DNA of 64,000 bases. Origin: Oscillospiraceae bacterium (GTDB taxonomy: Bacteria > Bacillota > Clostridia > Oscillospirales > Acutalibacteraceae). Below are positions 32,741-39,532 of the stretch, one piece after another. The DNA lies in NCBI GenBank assembly GCA_009785335.1, contig WQWM01000001.1, positions 62,001 through 126,000 on the forward strand. Direction: 5' to 3'. How positions within the stretch are numbered: the stretch's first letter is position 1; the number at the start of each line of letters is the position of its first letter. Made by a program: the position numbers and the translations under genes. The notes beneath the pieces are model-generated. The model searched no databases, was not told the origin of the DNA, and worked only from the letters and a program-made list of their open reading frames with translations.

Positions 32741-32769
32741 TTGACAATCATCAATTTGTGTGGTATAAT
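32741..32769 (+). promoter_or_regulatory. Promoter of the ArsR-metallothionein operon
   Basis: TTGACA (32741-32746), 17-bp spacer, TATAAT (32764-32769) with TGG before it. The spacer contains ATCATCAATTTG, AT-rich as in ArsR/SmtB operators. Confidence 0.9.
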
Positions 32770-32782
32770 AGCAGCACAACAC

Positions 32783-32798
32783 ATGGATGATTATCCAT
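32783..32798 (+). promoter_or_regulatory. Inverted repeat before the arsR-type start, possible operator
   Basis: ATGGAT-GATT-ATCCAT spans 32783-32798, between the predicted transcription start and the GGAGGGG ribosome binding site. It could be the self-repression site of the ArsR-family protein or a hairpin that hides the start. Confidence 0.5.
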
Positions 32799-32808
32799 AG
32801 GAGGGGAA

Positions 32809-33135
32809 ATGAGCGATAAATTCAAGGCCTTATCTGACCCTAATCGACTGGCGGTGTTCGCGCTGCTTTCGTGCTGCGAGCTTTGCGCTTGCGACATCCT
32901 CAAGCAGCTGGATATTCACCAAACCACGCTGTCGCATCACATGAAAATCCTCGTAGATTGCGGCCTCGTGCATGCGCGACGCTGTGGAAAGTGCACCTAC
33001 TATGCACTTAAACACAATGCCGTGCGTGAATGTGAAGCGTTTTTCACCGCCGCGCTAAGCAAAGCTTGCCATTGCGGGCCGAACTGCAGCTGTCCGCATT
33101 GCATTAATCATGCCGGAAAGGAGACTGCCACATGA
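32809..33135 (+). CDS. ArsR/SmtB-family metal-responsive repressor with Cys-rich tail
   Basis: 108 residues. The winged-helix fold begins FKALSDPNRLAVFALLSCCE. The alpha-3 metal-site motif ELCACDIL matches ELCVCDL of ArsR/CadC-type sensors. QTTLSHHMKILVDCGLVHARR is the recognition region. The C-terminus carries an extra Cys-rich tail (ACHCGPNCSCPHCINH), five Cys in 15 residues. Metal binding should release DNA. The stop codon overlaps the start of the metallothionein gene (ATGA). Likely metals are Cd, Zn, As(III), Cu or Pb; the sequence does not decide. Confidence 0.92.
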   Translation: MSDKFKALSDPNRLAVFALLSCCELCACDILKQLDIHQTTLSHHMKILVDCGLVHARRCGKCTYYALKHNAVRECEAFFTAALSKACHCGPNCSCPHCINHAGKETAT

Positions 33136-33257
33136 ACGAACGCACCTGCACCAATCCGCTGTGCACCTGCGAAAATTGCACTTGCGACCCTTGCCTTTGC
33201 ACAGGCGAAACGCATTGCGAGTGCCCCAACTGCTGCAGCACAGACTGCTGCAAATAG
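33132..33257 (+). CDS. Metallothionein-like small Cys-rich protein
   Basis: 41 residues, 13 of them Cys, with C-x-C and C-x2-C spacing (CTCENCTCDPCLC, HCECPNCC, DCC) and no aromatic residues. This is the composition of a metallothionein that wraps thiophilic metal ions in thiolate clusters. The ATG overlaps the stop of the ArsR-family repressor gene, and GGAAAGGAG lies in that gene's end. It resembles the cyanobacterial SmtB-SmtA pairing (repressor plus metallothionein), but here as one coupled operon in a Bacillota. Too short for usual gene callers. Confidence 0.85.
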   Translation: MNERTCTNPLCTCENCTCDPCLCTGETHCECPNCCSTDCCK

Positions 33258-33268
33258 CCAAAACAACG

Positions 33269-33298
33269 TCCCCCTGTTAATATGGCAGGGGGATTTTT
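33269..33298 (+). terminator. Terminator of the ArsR-metallothionein operon
   Basis: TCCCCCTG / CAGGGGGA with a 9-nt loop, followed by TTTTT. Confidence 0.93.
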
Positions 33299-33338
33299 CG
33301 TCAAGTTGCACAAACTTTAACTTTTTGCCCAAAAGGGC

Positions 33339-33367
33339 TTGACAGAATATACAACATGATATATGAT
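33339..33367 (+). promoter_or_regulatory. Promoter of the secreted protein gene at 33401
   Basis: TTGACA (33339-33344), 17-bp spacer, TATGAT (33362-33367). Confidence 0.85.
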
Positions 33368-33400
33368 ATTTGCACCTAAACATTAAGGGGGTCACTTTAG

Positions 33401-34003
33401 ATGAAGAAAATACTTAGCGTTGCGTTGGCAGTGTTGATGCTGGCAGGTGTGTTTGCCATGCCTGTTGCGGCCTGCTGGTTCCGCATGCCCGAAAGCATAG
33501 ATGATTTATTCGGCTGGTCTAATCTTGTGGTGGTTGGCACGGCCGTGGATGCTGAAGCGCGCATAGAGATTGAAGAATGGAATGGCATGCGCTATGCTCG
33601 CGGTTACATGGTGGTGTTTGTGCAAGTGGAGCAAGTCATCGCTGGCAATGCACAGGTGGGTGATGTGTTGCAGGTGCTACACGGCGGCTATGAAAGCCCG
33701 GACTATGATGTAGATGACTGGGAACTAATGTCCATTGACCCGCCCCGCGACACCTGGTTAGAGGTCGGCAATCGTTACCTGCTATTTGTGCATGTTTGCG
33801 AAAGCAGCGGTGACGCAACGCCCATCACACCATGGCACGGCTCTTATTTCATTGACGATGCGGGGAACATTACCGCGCGCCCGGGCAACAATGTGAATAT
33901 TTGCTCCCTAGCGCATTTGAATGCATGGTGGGCTCGCCTGCCGAATTGGCTACAATTCACCTTGCGCTGGGTATTCTTCGGCTGGCTTTGGATGTGTTGC
34001 TGA
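33401..34003 (+). CDS. Secreted protein with putative OB/netrin-like domain
   Basis: 200 residues. The signal peptide MKKILSVALAVLMLAGVF resembles those of the pair at 9801 and 10772; the mature protein probably starts near the Cys of ACWFRMP. The pattern SNLVVVGTAVDAE ... VFVQVEQVIAG ... LEVGNRYLLFVHV is that of a small beta-barrel domain seen in many uncharacterised exported proteins, reminiscent of TIMP/netrin modules. The C-terminus is Trp-rich and hydrophobic (WLQFTLRWVFFGWLWMCC), suggesting membrane association. GGGGG site. Function unknown. Confidence 0.75.
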   Translation: MKKILSVALAVLMLAGVFAMPVAACWFRMPESIDDLFGWSNLVVVGTAVDAEARIEIEEWNGMRYARGYMVVFVQVEQVIAGNAQVGDVLQVLHGGYESPDYDVDDWELMSIDPPRDTWLEVGNRYLLFVHVCESSGDATPITPWHGSYFIDDAGNITARPGNNVNICSLAHLNAWWARLPNWLQFTLRWVFFGWLWMCC

Positions 34004-34027
34004 TAAAAAAACACGATCATCAATATA

Positions 34028-34058
34028 AAACACCCCTCCAGTACAGGGGTGTTTTTTT
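34028..34058 (+). terminator. Terminator between convergent genes at 34003 and 34066
   Basis: AAACACCCCT (34028-34037) pairs with AGGGGTGTTT (34045-34054), followed by TTTTT; A-rich on the other side, so it may serve both strands. Confidence 0.93.
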
Positions 34059-34065
34059 GGGGGCT

Positions 34066-34818
34066 TCACTGTGTGAAAATAAACGCATCCTTAAAGCCTA
34101 ATGCTTTGGCACGCGCTAGTGCGGCATCTGCATTGGCCTTAGAGCTATACGCCCCCACCTGCACGCGATAGAGCGTTTGCGGCGTAGTGGGCGGCACAGT
34201 TGTGACTGGCGGCGGCGGCGGCACAGGATTAGGGGTACCGTCTAGCAGTTGCTTCACCAGCTTGCGGAAATCATCCATCGTTTTGCCGTGGCGGGGGAAC
34301 CAATGCCCAGGGTCGGCGTGGTTGCTGGCAACGCCCAGCTTGTGCCCCTCATAGTGCCCGATAATCACGCCAGCGGCCATGGGGTCGAGCTTATAAACCG
34401 TGCACAGCATCGCGCACAGCTCCGCGGATTCACGATACACAGCGTTGAAATAATTGGCATCAGCTAGGCCGTCTTCGCAAATTTCAAAGCCGATGTGCGT
34501 GCTGTTGGCACTGCCTTTGTTGCCGCTGGCCGCATGCCAGCCGCGGTGATTCCACGGCAGTGTTTGATAGGTGGCCACCGTGCCATCAGCCAGCTTGCCG
34601 ATGAACGCATGCGGACAGATTTCACGGCCGTCGGGGCGAGCGGTGTTCCAGTGGTTGTTGTTGGGGTTCTTGCCCAGCAGGCCGTCATCTGGACCAACAT
34701 AACGGCTGAGCTTGGGGTTGTTGGCACCGGTGGAGTGCACCATGATGCCTTTTGGGGTGATGGTTTGCCCGGTTTTAAAGCAGGCATTTTCGGTGAGAAT
34801 AAGTTTTTTCAGGTTCAT
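34066..34818 (-). CDS. N-acetylmuramoyl-L-alanine amidase (Amidase_2) with SPOR domain
   Basis: 250 residues. It cuts the bond between N-acetylmuramic acid and L-Ala. Zinc-amidase motifs: IMVHSTGANN (His), WHAASGNKGSANSTHIGFE, and HADPGHWFPRHG. A Pro-rich linker (VPPPPPVTTVPPTTP) leads to a C-terminal SPOR domain (YRVQVGAYSSKANADAALA), which binds denuded glycan strands. No signal peptide, as in phage endolysins; the holin-like gene sits directly upstream (stop 3 bp before this ATG). Probably an endolysin cassette of phage origin or a mother-cell lysis function. Confidence 0.9.
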   Translation of the reverse strand: MNLKKLILTENACFKTGQTITPKGIMVHSTGANNPKLSRYVGPDDGLLGKNPNNNHWNTARPDGREICPHAFIGKLADGTVATYQTLPWNHRGWHAASGNKGSANSTHIGFEICEDGLADANYFNAVYRESAELCAMLCTVYKLDPMAAGVIIGHYEGHKLGVASNHADPGHWFPRHGKTMDDFRKLVKQLLDGTPNPVPPPPPVTTVPPTTPQTLYRVQVGAYSSKANADAALARAKALGFKDAFIFTQ

Positions 34819-34820
34819 AT

Positions 34821-35015
34821 TTATAGCCTTTCGGTGTCGTTAGACATATAGTCTTTGGCAAAGTAATAGGTGATAATGGATGATGCGATCATCACAAATT
34901 CGCTGGTGATATCGACGTTTGCGAGTGTTTTGTAGCAAAACACCACGATAATCATCAGGGTAATGATGGTTTTTACTTGCAGCAGGCAAGCCAAACTTTC
35001 TTTTAGTGCATTCAG
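34821..35015 (-). CDS. Holin-like small membrane protein (probable CTG start)
   Basis: 64 residues if begun at the CTG at 35015, which lies six bases from a perfect AAAGGAGGG. A TTG at 35078 in the same frame has no site and would read through the ribosome binding site. One or two membrane segments (VKTIITLMIIVVFCYK; FVMIASSIITYYFAKDY), layout as in phage holins of the LC3/phage-A118 type. Directly upstream of the amidase, as holin-endolysin pairs are. The start codon is unusual and decides the N-terminus. Confidence 0.7.
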   Translation of the reverse strand: MNALKESLACLLQVKTIITLMIIVVFCYKTLANVDITSEFVMIASSIITYYFAKDYMSNDTERL

Positions 35016-35110
35016 AGCGATCCCTCCTTTTTTATTAACAGCATATGCTGGCTTGGCAGAGATGGCGAATGGTGGCAATCACTGCGTGACAAATTTCCAA
35101 GCCTGCTTGG

Positions 35111-35139
35111 TTGACTTGTGCGGAGTTATCCGTTATACT
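35111..35139 (+). promoter_or_regulatory. Promoter of the HTH-VOC gene
   Basis: TTGACT (35111-35116), 17-bp spacer, TATACT (35134-35139), 26 bp before the ATG at 35165. Confidence 0.8.
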
Positions 35140-35164
35140 TAGTACAGATAGGAGGTGCACATCT

Positions 35165-35776
35165 ATGAATATTGGTGAAAAAATTCAAGAACATCGCGTA
35201 AAAAACGGTTTATCTCAGGAAGCATTAGCGGACAAGCTGGGCGTGACGCGGCAGTCGGTTTCGCGCTGGGAGCTTGGGCAGGCATTGCCGGAACTGGACA
35301 AAGTGGTGGCCGTCAGTCGCTTATTCAGCGTGACAACGGACGAACTGCTGCTGGAAAAAGAAAATACCTTCAGCAGACCAAACCAGAATGTGCTGCATCT
35401 TGGCTCGGTTTATCTCATCGTGAAGAATTTTCAGAAATCCATCGATTTTTACGAGAAATTTCTATGCATGCGTGTTTCGTCAATCAATCCGGGCGTGTTT
35501 GCGGAATTTTACTTCGATAACCAAAATATCTCTATCATGAATGAGTCTAATTTGCCCGGGCACAACACGACGATCCTCGACACCACTGGCCACAACGACC
35601 ATAAATTTGTGTTGAATTTTTGGATAGACTGCTTGCGTTGCGAACACCAACGCGTGAAAAGCTTGCATATTGGCGAAGTGACGGACATTCGCAACGCGCA
35701 CACAGACTATTGGTATTTCAACGTATACGACCCCGACAACAACGAAATTGAAATCACAGGAGGATACGAGCCATGA
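35165..35776 (+). CDS. XRE-type HTH regulator fused to a VOC (glyoxalase) domain
   Basis: 203 residues from the ATG at 35165 (GGAGG upstream). The N-terminal 65 residues are a Cro/C1 HTH: IQEHRVKNGLSQEALADKLG and TRQSVSRWELGQALPELDK. A linker leads to a VOC domain (about 80-200) with paired beta-alpha-beta-beta-beta units: GSVYLIVKNFQKSIDFYEKFL and YWYFNVYDPDNNEIEI. VOC folds bind metals or small ligands (glyoxalase, bleomycin or fosfomycin resistance). The fusion suggests a DNA-binding protein that senses a small molecule through the VOC part. The zinc-ribbon gene follows with a 4-bp overlap. Confidence 0.85.
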   Translation: MNIGEKIQEHRVKNGLSQEALADKLGVTRQSVSRWELGQALPELDKVVAVSRLFSVTTDELLLEKENTFSRPNQNVLHLGSVYLIVKNFQKSIDFYEKFLCMRVSSINPGVFAEFYFDNQNISIMNESNLPGHNTTILDTTGHNDHKFVLNFWIDCLRCEHQRVKSLHIGEVTDIRNAHTDYWYFNVYDPDNNEIEITGGYEP

Positions 35777-36030
35777 AAACCCCGCAACATTGCCAAAGCT
35801 GCTACATGCCCATGAAAAAGAAGAAAGAGTTTGGCCGCGAAGCCGACGGAAAACCCAGCGTGGATTATTGCTGTTACTGCTATCAAGAGGGTGATTTCAC
35901 GTGGAAGCCAACCTTGGAGGAGTTTGTTGAGGGTAACCTGCAATTTTGGCGCGAGGGCTGCAAAGATGACGATGAAGCACGCGCGAACATGCGCGAAGTA
36001 TTCACTTCACTCAAACGTTGGGCGGAATAA
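35773..36030 (+). CDS. Putative zinc-ribbon protein
   Basis: 85 residues. HCQSCYMPM near the N-terminus and YCCYCYQEG later give the four-Cys pattern of the small family with 'CQSCGMPL ... YCxYCYxxGxF'. The tail FTWKPTLEEFVEGNLQFW matches that family's second half. In other genomes this domain is often next to, or fused with, transcription regulators. The ATG overlaps the HTH-VOC stop (ATGA), so the two are co-translated. Confidence 0.85.
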   Translation: MKTPQHCQSCYMPMKKKKEFGREADGKPSVDYCCYCYQEGDFTWKPTLEEFVEGNLQFWREGCKDDDEARANMREVFTSLKRWAE

Positions 36031-36036
36031 CAAGTA

Positions 36037-36066
36037 GGGCGGATAAGCATTCCGCCCGCTTTTTTA
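36037..36066 (+). terminator. Terminator after the zinc-ribbon gene
   Basis: GGGCGGA / TCCGCCC with a 7-nt loop, then GCTTTTTT. The stem is of the GTAGGGCGG repeat type, so a dispersed repeat may be serving as terminator. Confidence 0.85.
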
Positions 36067-36089
36067 TGCGTCTTAAAAAATTCTTTCTC

Positions 36090-36118
36090 TTGCATGGTCG
36101 TTGTCTTTGGTGTATAAT
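36090..36118 (+). promoter_or_regulatory. Promoter of the HTH-GNAT fusion gene
   Basis: TTGCAT (36090-36095), 17-bp spacer, TATAAT (36113-36118), 34 bp before the ATG at 36153. Confidence 0.75.
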
Positions 36119-36152
36119 AAGAACAACCCCACGACACGAAAGGAGCACCGCC

Positions 36153-36977
36153 ATGAAATATCACAAAGCGGCCGAACGCTTGCCCACGCAGTTGCTGCAG
36201 GAACTGCAAAAGTATGCCGCCGGTGAGTTGCTGTATATTCCGGCGGCGCAGCGCAAGGCTTGGGGCGAGGGCACAGGCGCAAAAGCGATGTATGCCCGGC
36301 GCAACGCGGAAATTCGCAAGGCACACAAGCTCGGCACAGCCATGGATACCCTGAGCGAAAGCTATTTTCTTTCGGACGACGCACTGCGCAAAATACTCTA
36401 TCCATCAGGAGGAAACACGATGAACGAAATTAACTATGATCAATACTATTGGCAAAACGAACTGGTGCGTGTGCGCCGCTCGCGGCCCGAAGATTGGAAG
36501 CTGCACAAGTTTGATATGTATGACAGTCCGTGGCGCTTTTTCACTGACTATGAGCAAGAACTGCCCATGGACGAAAAGCTGCGCCAAGAGGGCTGGGAAA
36601 AGTACATCAACGAAAACTGGGACAGCGAAACCCGCATTTGTTTGGCATTTGAAACGCCTGAAGGTGAGTACATCGGCGGCGGCAATTTGCACGGCATTGA
36701 TCAACGCAACGGTACGTTTGGTTTATTCTTTGGCAGCACCGAAGAGAACTGCGCACTGGCTGGTGCACGGCTGATGCTGGACTATGCCTTCAACGAGCTG
36801 CGTTTACATCGCTGCCACACGGGATTCATCGCCGAAGATGCAGTGAACATCAAGCTGTTTGAGCAGCTGGGCTTCACCAAAGAAGGCACGCGACGCGAGC
36901 AGGTGTTTCATCAAGGGCGCTTTTGGGATGAAGTGTTATATGGCTTGCTGGCCAGTGAATTTAATGCGGCGAAATAA
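36153..36977 (+). CDS. CD3324-like helical domain fused to a GNAT acetyltransferase
   Basis: 274 residues from the ATG at 36153 (AAAGGAG). Residues 1-88 resemble a stand-alone Clostridial family (CD3324-like): MKYHKAAERLPTQLLQELQK, LYIPAAQRKAWGEGTGAK, LSESYFLSDDALRKIL. From about residue 90 a GNAT domain follows: LAFETPEGEYIGGGNLHGID, then AGARLMLDYAFNELRLHRCH and NIKLFEQLGFTKEG, as in RimJ-type N-acetyltransferases. At the junction the DNA still reads AGGAGGAAACACGATG, a full start site at 36421 in the same frame. So either two genes have fused by loss of a stop, or the GNAT part is also made separately. Confidence 0.8.
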   Translation: MKYHKAAERLPTQLLQELQKYAAGELLYIPAAQRKAWGEGTGAKAMYARRNAEIRKAHKLGTAMDTLSESYFLSDDALRKILYPSGGNTMNEINYDQYYWQNELVRVRRSRPEDWKLHKFDMYDSPWRFFTDYEQELPMDEKLRQEGWEKYINENWDSETRICLAFETPEGEYIGGGNLHGIDQRNGTFGLFFGSTEENCALAGARLMLDYAFNELRLHRCHTGFIAEDAVNIKLFEQLGFTKEGTRREQVFHQGRFWDEVLYGLLASEFNAAK

Positions 36978-36983
36978 AAAGAA

Positions 36984-37011
36984 ACACGCATTCATCGTTG
37001 TGAGTGCGTGT
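36984..37011. terminator. Hairpin between GNAT and MerR-VOC genes (copy 1)
   Basis: ACACGCATTCA / TGAGTGCGTGT, 11-bp stem with one G-T pair, followed by GTGTTTTATT on plus. The convergent genes share it. The same hairpin recurs at 37934-37961 on the other side of the MerR-VOC gene. Confidence 0.65.
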
Positions 37012-37019
37012 GTGTTTTA

Positions 37020-37853
37020 TTAAGTGTGTAGCCACCAACCTATGCCGAACTTATCTTTCACCATTCCGCTGATTGGCGCATGCGGCCACGATTGCGTCGA
37101 ATAATTCGAACCCTCCCGCGTCAGCGTATCATAGGCTTTGCGCCAGCTTTCTTCGTCACTGAAATGCATGTTAAAACTAACCGCACCGTATGGTATAAGT
37201 CCCTGATCACCTTGTGTTGTGATTATGAACCCAAAGCCGTTGATTTCCATGCCAATGTGCAGGTTGCCAGGTGGTGAACCATAGGGCAGGTCTTCCCACG
37301 TTTTCACCGCGCCGAAGGCTTCTTGATAAAGAGCGAAGACTTCGCGGGTTTGCTCATCGCTTTCAAAGCCGCCCAAGCCAACGGAAAAATGCGGATATTT
37401 CTGCACGATGTTCTCTTTCTGAGAAAATTTGTCTGTCACTTCACTCAGCTGTGTTTCAATATCTTGCGCTTTTTCATACAGCAGCTTCACATCGCTGTCG
37501 CGGCTGAAATCCGCAGCTTTGATTTGCTCGATGAACGCCAGCACAACTTCTTTCAGTTCATGCAGCAGGGCTACTTCATCATCAATATCGTCAACTTTTT
37601 GGTTCAGCACTTCTAGCACAGCCTCAGAACCAGGAGAGGTAAAAATGCGTTGAATATTTTTGATGCTGATGTTGAGCTTGCGCAGAATTAAGATTTGCTC
37701 CAGCCGCTGCACGGCAGCATCGTCGTATAAGCGATAGGCGTAGTCGTCGCTGCGGGTGCTGGCAAGCAGCCCCATGTCCTCGTAATAGCGCAGCGTGCGT
37801 GCGGAAATTTCGTACTTGCCGGTCATGTCTGTGATTTTGATTAACTCGTTCAT
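37020..37853 (-). CDS. MerR-family regulator fused to a VOC (glyoxalase-like) domain
   Basis: 277 residues. The N-terminus is a MerR winged helix: KYEISARTLRYYEDMGLLAS and RLYDDAAVQRLEQILILRKL. A coiled-coil dimerisation helix follows (to about 150). The C-terminal part (about 150-277) resembles a VOC/PhnB-type domain: FSVGLGGFESDEQTREVFALYQ, HIGMEINGFGFIITTQ, MVKDKFGIGWWLHT. The ligand-sensing half of MerR proteins varies; here a VOC fold would bind the effector. The promoter has the long spacer typical of MerR-controlled promoters. AAAGGAGG before the ATG. Confidence 0.88.
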   Translation of the reverse strand: MNELIKITDMTGKYEISARTLRYYEDMGLLASTRSDDYAYRLYDDAAVQRLEQILILRKLNISIKNIQRIFTSPGSEAVLEVLNQKVDDIDDEVALLHELKEVVLAFIEQIKAADFSRDSDVKLLYEKAQDIETQLSEVTDKFSQKENIVQKYPHFSVGLGGFESDEQTREVFALYQEAFGAVKTWEDLPYGSPPGNLHIGMEINGFGFIITTQGDQGLIPYGAVSFNMHFSDEESWRKAYDTLTREGSNYSTQSWPHAPISGMVKDKFGIGWWLHT

Positions 37854-37882
37854 GGGAAGCCTCCTTTATGTGTGTTAAACCT

Positions 37883-37913
37883 AGTATACACGCTTCCCCA
37901 ACGGCAGAGTCAA
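37883..37913 (-). promoter_or_regulatory. MerR-type promoter with 19-bp spacer
   Basis: On the minus strand TTGACT (37913-37908), 19-bp spacer, TATACT (37888-37883). The 19-bp spacing is the hallmark of promoters that MerR-family proteins activate by untwisting DNA, so the MerR-VOC gene probably regulates itself. Confidence 0.75.
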
Positions 37914-37933
37914 GAGGAAAAATAAAAAAAGTT

Positions 37934-37961
37934 ACACGCATTCATAGTGTTGAGTGCGTGT
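37934..37961. repeat. Hairpin upstream of the MerR-VOC gene (copy 2)
   Basis: ACACGCATTCA / TGAGTGCGTGT again, same stem and orientation as 36984-37011, so the MerR-VOC gene is flanked by two copies. The rest of the gap to 38084 holds a GCCTCCCCCATC-type hairpin near 38020-38041 and nothing else I recognise. Confidence 0.6.
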
Positions 37962-38083
37962 GATTTGATATGGCTGAAGTTTTTTGTGCAACCCCCACCT
38001 GCACGTCTGCGACGCGCTTTCCTCCCCCGATGGGGGAGGCCTTGGCAACACCTACACAGCCCATAAAATCATTCGCGAAGCGA

Positions 38084-38117
38084 CTAAAGTTTTTGGGTTC
38101 TTTTTTTCAAAAAGAAC
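38084..38117 (-). terminator. Conserved 3' element (terminator-like) after trmD
   Basis: Minus-strand hairpin GTTCTTTTTG...AAAAAAAGAAC with a trailing CCAAAAACTTTAG. Near-identical to 23721-23755. Confidence 0.6.
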
Positions 38118-38124
38118 AAGAACG

Positions 38125-38802
38125 TCACCCCAGCAAGTCCGGCCGCTTGCGCTGTGTGCGCTCAAGTTGTTGCTCGCGTCGCCACTTTTCTTGCAGGGCG
38201 TGATTGCCGCTGAGCAGCACATCGGGCACGGCACGGCCCTCCCACACGGCAGGGCGAGTATAGTGCGGCTGCTCCAGCAGACCATCCCAGTGGCTTTCGC
38301 CAATGAACGCCGCGTCCGCCTTGAGCACACCCGGTTGCAGGCGAGTGATGGCGTCTGTCAGCACCAGCGCGGGCAGCTCGCCGCCGGTGAGCACGTAATC
38401 TCCCACGGAGATTTCTTCGTCCACTAGCACTTCGATCACGCGCTCGTCCACGCCTTCATAGTGCCCGCAAAGCATAGCGATAGCCGGCAGTTGAGCGAGC
38501 TCTTTCACCCGCTGCTGGGTGAGCGGCTTGCCTTGCGGGGTCATATAGATAAAATGCGGGCGGCAGCCCCAGTCGTCGCACAGGGCGCGAAAGCAGTCGG
38601 CGATGGGCTGGCACTGCATGACCATGCCCAGGCCGCCGCCGAAGGGTGAGTCGTCGGTGCGACGGTGTTTGTCGGCGGTGTAGTCGCGTATGTTGCGGGT
38701 GCCGATGTGCACGAGATCTAGCGAGCGGGCGCGGCCGATGATGCTTTCGCTCAGCACGGCGTCGCACATGGCGGGGAAGAGAGTGAGGATTTCGATTCGC
38801 AT
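38125..38802 (-). CDS. trmD: tRNA (guanine-N1)-methyltransferase
   Basis: 225 residues, standard size. It methylates G37 of tRNAs that read CNN codons and prevents frameshifts. SPOUT-class knot motifs are visible: ILTLFPAM at the start, DDSPFGGGLGMVM, LCGHYEGVDERV, and EISVGDYVLTGGELPALVLTDA. AAAGGAAAA site before the ATG at 38802. No rimM, rpsP or rplS neighbours; it follows recO across a 119-bp repeat-filled gap. Confidence 0.96.
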   Translation of the reverse strand: MRIEILTLFPAMCDAVLSESIIGRARSLDLVHIGTRNIRDYTADKHRRTDDSPFGGGLGMVMQCQPIADCFRALCDDWGCRPHFIYMTPQGKPLTQQRVKELAQLPAIAMLCGHYEGVDERVIEVLVDEEISVGDYVLTGGELPALVLTDAITRLQPGVLKADAAFIGESHWDGLLEQPHYTRPAVWEGRAVPDVLLSGNHALQEKWRREQQLERTQRKRPDLLG

Positions 38803-38824
38803 GAAGTTTTCCTTTCTCAGGGAA

Positions 38825-38908
38825 TGTAGGGGCGGCGATTACGCCGCCCGGGGTTGAAACAACGCACATATTTTTATGGTTTCGGGCGGCATGATTGCCG
38901 CCCCTACA
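38825..38908. repeat. Inverted pair of GTAGGGGCGG hairpin repeats
   Basis: TGTAGGGGCGGCGATTACGC... (38825-38850) faces a reverse copy ending CCGCCCCTACA (38883-38908). They fill the recO-trmD gap. Confidence 0.85.
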
Positions 38909-38920
38909 GGTCGAGTGAAA

Positions 38921-39532
38921 TCACAACCCCTCATAATAAGCAAGCTCCTCAAACCACCGCCCAGCCATCTTCGCCGCATAATCCCCCGAAAACTTGGCCA
39001 GCCGACGCAAGTCATCCTCGGGCAACGCAAGCTTGAAAGATCGCGCCAAAGGCATATCACACACATGGCGTATAACTGGGTTTGGCACATCAGGCGCATA
39101 ACCCGCAAGGCAAAGCAGACGCAACTCCACAATTGCCTTCAGCAAAAGCTGCGGCCGCGTGCCCTCGCACAGATAATACAGCGCGTTCATCAACAGACGC
39201 AATTGCTCGGGTGCGGGCTCTTGCTGCGGGCAGAACTCAATGCACAACGCCGCGAAGTAATTCGCCAGCGCAAGCCGAGTGATATCCGCCGCTAGGCCTG
39301 CAAAAAACACGCCCTCGGCCTGTGCTTCGCGCACGGTGTATGTATCACGCCGCGTGGTCAGCTGCATTTGCCCATAGGCAAATGGCTGCGTGGCGGCGTG
39401 CAGCGGGCTCTTTGGGCGGCGTGCACCGTTGGCAAATGCCCGCATGAGTCCGTGCTGCTCAGTGAGCACCGTGATCAGGCGGTCGTTTTCTTTTAGCGGG
39501 CTGGCCCGCAAGGTGAGCGCTTGTGTTTGCAT
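38921..39532 (-). CDS. recO: DNA repair protein RecO, without zinc finger
   Basis: 203 residues, about 40 shorter than B. subtilis RecO. RecO loads RecA with RecR and anneals strands. The N-terminal OB fold is clear (ALTLRASPLKENDRLITVLT, GLMRAFANGARRPKSPLHAA) and the helical C-terminal domain follows (LLLKAIVELRLLCLAGYAPD). Between GYAPD and the last helices the usual four-Cys zinc finger is missing; only one Cys remains. Start ATG at 39532 with AGGGG. It overlaps the end of the yqzL-like gene by 74 bp. Confidence 0.88.
   Translation of the reverse strand: MQTQALTLRASPLKENDRLITVLTEQHGLMRAFANGARRPKSPLHAATQPFAYGQMQLTTRRDTYTVREAQAEGVFFAGLAADITRLALANYFAALCIEFCPQQEPAPEQLRLLMNALYYLCEGTRPQLLLKAIVELRLLCLAGYAPDVPNPVIRHVCDMPLARSFKLALPEDDLRRLAKFSGDYAAKMAGRWFEELAYYEGL

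Noticed and set aside
32900-33135. Reading the Cys-rich tail of the ArsR-type protein as a frameshift artefact
   Set aside because: The frame stays open with good codons to an ATGA overlap with the next gene, so the tail is genuine.
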